Shown: one piece after another, positions 6,423 to 8,178 of the stretch | Position numbering within the stretch: position 1 is the first letter of the stretch | Layout of the letters: each line of letters begins with the position of its first letter | Source of the DNA: an uncultured Oscillospiraceae bacterium | GTDB taxonomy: Bacteria; Bacillota; Clostridia; Oscillospirales; Oscillospiraceae | Reading direction: 5' to 3' | DNA: 8,178 nt | Assembly: GCA_934668295.1 (NCBI GenBank) | Contig: CAKUND010000091.1 | Span: forward strand, 1 to 8,178 | The notes under the pieces: model-generated | Database searches by the model: none | What the model was told of the DNA's origin: nothing | The model's input: only the letters and a program-made list of their open reading frames with translations | Program-made: the position numbers and the translations under genes

Positions 6423-6472
6423 CTTGCCGGAGGTTTTCTGCAAGATTCGGCAATTCCGAATCAAAATCCGGC
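6423..6472. other. Nested inverted repeat with alternative pairings, intergenic
   Basis: Conformation A is GCCGGA (6426-6431) with TCCGGC (6467-6472), TTTT (6434-6437) with AAAA (6463-6466), and an inner perfect 7-bp stem GATTCGG/CCGAATC (6444-6450/6456-6462). Conformation B pairs TTGCCG (6424-6429) with CGGCAA (6448-6453), or CTTGC (6423-6427) with GCAAG (6440-6444), and excludes A. It lies between two divergent operons, outside both transcripts as predicted here. It may be a protein-binding dyad, or part of a leader if an upstream plus-strand promoter exists. No T-run follows. Confidence 0.45.
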
Positions 6473-6480
6473 GCTTTCGC

Positions 6481-6510
6481 TTGACAGGAATACGCAGGGG
6501 GTGGTACGGT
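6481..6510 (+). promoter_or_regulatory. Predicted promoter of the FecCD-type ABC importer
   Basis: A perfect -35 TTGACA (6481-6486) is followed after 18 bases by TACGGT (6505-6510), preceded by TG at 6502-6503 as an extended -10. The start would be near 6517, which fits translation from 6544 but not from the in-frame ATG at 6511. The -10 is weak. Confidence 0.4.
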
Positions 6511-6543
6511 ATGAAAAACAACGCTTTTGTTTGGAGTAAGCAG

Positions 6544-7587
6544 ATGAAACCTGAAAAAACAGGCAGGCGGTGCGTCCTGATCCTTTTGATATTGCTGGCG
6601 GCAGTCTTTTTCCTGTCGTTCCTGCTGGGCCGGTACTGCGTCTCGGCGCTGCAGACCGCGCGGCTGCTGGCCAACCGGGCGCTGTCGGGCGTTTCGCGCG
6701 GGCATCTGCGCCTTGCGCCCACATGGACGGCGGAGGAAGCTTCGGTCGTGATCCAGATCCGCCTGCCGCGCATTTTGTCCGCCGCGCTTATTGGAGCGGC
6801 GCTCTCCGCCGCAGGCGCGTCGTATCAGGCCATGTTCCGCAATCCCATGGTTTCGCCGGATCTTCTCGGCGCGTCGACCGGCGCGTGCTTCGGCGCGGCG
6901 CTGGCGATTTTGCTCGGGGCCGGCTACGCCGTCATTACGGCAGGCTCGTTCCTCTTTGGCCTTGCGGCCGTGGGGCTGACGTATCTGGTCGGGCGGCTGA
7001 GCCGCATGCGCTCGAATCTGGCGATGGTGCTGGCGGGCGTGATGGTCGGGTCGCTGTTTTCCGCCGGAACCTCCTTTATTAAGCTCGTCGCCGACACGAA
7101 CGAGCAGCTGCCCGCCATCACCTATTGGCTGATGGGTGCGCTGACCGCTGTGCGGCTGGACGATCTGCATTTTGCGATGGTTCCCATTCTGCTGGGTCTG
7201 ATCCCGCTGCTTTTCCTGCGCTGGCGGCTGAATCTGCTGACCATCAGCGAGGCTGAGGCGCGCAGCATGGGCGTCAATACGAAGCTCCTGCGGCTGGCTG
7301 TCATTGTCTGCGCGACGCTTGCGACGGCGGCCAGCGTCTCCATCAGCGGCATGATCGGCTGGGTGGGACTTGTGATCCCGCACATCTGCCGTCTGCTTGT
7401 CGGGCAGAACACGCGGCTGCTGCTGCCGTGCTCGATGCTGCTGGGGGCGAGCTTTCTCATGCTGGTCGACGATCTGGCGCGGTGTCTCACGCCGAGCGAA
7501 ATTCCGCTCGGCATCCTCACGGCCCTTGTCGGCGCGCCGCTGTTCCTTTATCTAATTGTGAAGGGGGGCGCACGGGATGCAGCTTGA
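6544..7587 (+). CDS. FecCD-family ABC importer permease (iron-siderophore/heme/cobalamin type)
   Basis: This 347-aa polytopic membrane protein has the size and motifs of the FecCD/BtuC permeases, which form the dimeric channel of type II importers for siderophores, heme or vitamin B12. The first membrane segment is at about 10-30. The family block RLPRILSAALIGAALSAAGA (73-92) is followed by QAMFRNPMVSPDLLGA (95-110). Near the C-terminus GMIGWVGLVIPHICRLL (269-285) contains the coupling helix that contacts the ATPase, and EIPLGILTALVGAPLFLYLI (319-338) closes the protein. The substrate cannot be assigned. GGAG (6533-6536) is 7 bases before the chosen ATG. An in-frame ATG at 6511 with AGGGGG (6496-6501) 9 bases upstream would add 11 residues and remains possible. 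The 3' end overlaps the ATPase gene by 11 bases. No substrate-binding protein gene precedes it; it may lie downstream. Confidence 0.93.
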   Translation: MKPEKTGRRCVLILLILLAAVFFLSFLLGRYCVSALQTARLLANRALSGVSRGHLRLAPTWTAEEASVVIQIRLPRILSAALIGAALSAAGASYQAMFRNPMVSPDLLGASTGACFGAALAILLGAGYAVITAGSFLFGLAAVGLTYLVGRLSRMRSNLAMVLAGVMVGSLFSAGTSFIKLVADTNEQLPAITYWLMGALTAVRLDDLHFAMVPILLGLIPLLFLRWRLNLLTISEAEARSMGVNTKLLRLAVIVCATLATAASVSISGMIGWVGLVIPHICRLLVGQNTRLLLPCSMLLGASFLMLVDDLARCLTPSEIPLGILTALVGAPLFLYLIVKGGARDAA

Positions 7588-8178
7588 GGTATCCGATCTC
7601 GTTTTTTCCTACGGCGAAGCGGACGTATTAAAAAGCGTTAGCTTCTGCGCGGACAGGGGTGAGCGCATCGCCGTGCTCGGCCCGAACGGCGTGGGGAAAA
7701 GCACGCTGTTCCGCTGTCTGCTCGGCTTTCTGGAGCCGAAGCGCGGCAGCGTCAAAATCGCGAGCCGCGACGTGCGGGAGTATTCCCGCCGCGCGCTGGC
7801 GGCGGAGCTTGCGTATATCCCGCAATCTTATAGTCCCGCATTCGACCATACGGTGCTCGACAGCGTTCTGATGGGCCTCGGCGCGCAGCTCGGGCCGTTT
7901 GACAGCCCTACGCGGGCACAGGCAGGCGAAGCGCAGCGGATTTTGGACGAGCTTGGCATCGGCGCGCTGGCTTCGCGCGGGTGTATGCGCATCTCCGGCG
8001 GCGAGCGGCAGCTGATGCTGCTCGGGCGGGCGCTCATTCAGAACGCGCATACGCTCATCATGGACGAACCGACGGCCAGTCTCGACTACGGCAACAGCTT
8101 CCGCGTCATGCAGCGCATTGAAGCGCTGTCGGCGGGCGGCTACAGCGTTATTTTTTCCACGCACGAGCCGAATCAGGC
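7577..8178 (+). CDS. ABC transporter ATP-binding protein (FecE/BtuD-like), 3' end missing
   Basis: This is the nucleotide-binding subunit that powers the adjacent FecCD permease. The visible 200 codons contain nearly the complete ATPase core: Walker A GPNGVGKST (35-43), Q-loop Q83 in YIPQ, signature ISGGE (139-143, a variant of LSGGQ), Walker B LIMDEP (160-165) with catalytic E164, D-loop SLD (168-170) and H-loop H196 in STHEP. Full family members are about 250-270 aa, so roughly 50-70 residues lie beyond the window. The ATG at 7577 overlaps the permease stop by 11 bases, with a GGGGGG site (7563-7568) 8 bases upstream, implying coupled translation and matched stoichiometry. The family is certain. 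The substrate, such as ferric siderophore, heme or cobalamin, is not determinable from this subunit. Confidence 0.95.
   Translation, partial: MQLEVSDLVFSYGEADVLKSVSFCADRGERIAVLGPNGVGKSTLFRCLLGFLEPKRGSVKIASRDVREYSRRALAAELAYIPQSYSPAFDHTVLDSVLMGLGAQLGPFDSPTRAQAGEAQRILDELGIGALASRGCMRISGGERQLMLLGRALIQNAHTLIMDEPTASLDYGNSFRVMQRIEALSAGGYSVIFSTHEPNQ

Noticed and set aside
6340..6510. Cobalamin riboswitch upstream of the importer
   Set aside because: The region is short and I see no conserved B12-box-like sequence or the expected multi-helix layout.
5752..6543. 264-residue N-terminal extension of the permease frame
   Set aside because: The frame is open by chance across the BMP gene on the opposite strand. 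The family length and the ribosome sites near 6511/6544 place the real start there.
6385..7383. 332-aa minus-strand ORF
   Set aside because: It is antisense to the FecCD permease. Its Arg/Gln/His-rich translation is the reverse reading of membrane-protein codons.
7628..8164. 178-aa minus-strand ORF
   Set aside because: It lies opposite the ABC ATPase, whose Walker A, signature, Walker B and H-loop are all present on the plus strand.

Overview
This GC-rich window reads as chromosomal DNA of an anaerobic Firmicute, most likely a gut-type Clostridia (Oscillospiraceae/Ruminococcaceae-like). That placement is an inference from three things: a V-type (NtpF-NtpI) ATPase operon start, strong AGGAGG ribosome binding sites on most genes, and low-GC Firmicutes-style protein families written in GC-biased codons. 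I see no mobile element, tRNA, rRNA or CRISPR. Most long antisense ORFs here are GC-bias shadows. No gap between genes exceeds 300 bases.

Layout. (1) 1-1546, minus strand: the first two genes of a V-type ATPase operon. These are a small coiled-coil peripheral-stalk subunit (ntpF-like) and then the stator/membrane subunit I, which runs off the left edge. Their promoter region (1573-1699) holds a 21-bp dyad at the predicted transcription start and a 10-bp hairpin in the leader. (2) 1758-2553, plus strand: a divergent two-gene unit with its own promoter. A 54-aa four-cysteine protein of unknown function overlaps by ATGA with a LOG/TIGR00730-family phosphoribohydrolase. (3) 2570-2601: a bidirectional intrinsic terminator shared by two convergent units. 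(4) 6388 down to 2612, minus strand: a tightly packed three-gene operon. It encodes a cytoplasmic BMP-domain protein with a ParB-like N-terminal region, a small metallophosphoesterase starting at TTG, and an RlmI-like 23S rRNA methyltransferase. (5) 6481-8178, plus strand: the start of an ABC importer of the iron-siderophore/cobalamin type, with an FecCD permease overlapping an ATPase that runs off the right edge.

The least ordinary items are the soluble ParB-like/BMP fusion protein heading an operon with an rRNA methyltransferase, the small Cys-rich partner of the LOG protein, and a nested dyad with mutually exclusive pairings (6423-6472) between the last two divergent operons. Nothing here is clearly a new defence or mobile system.
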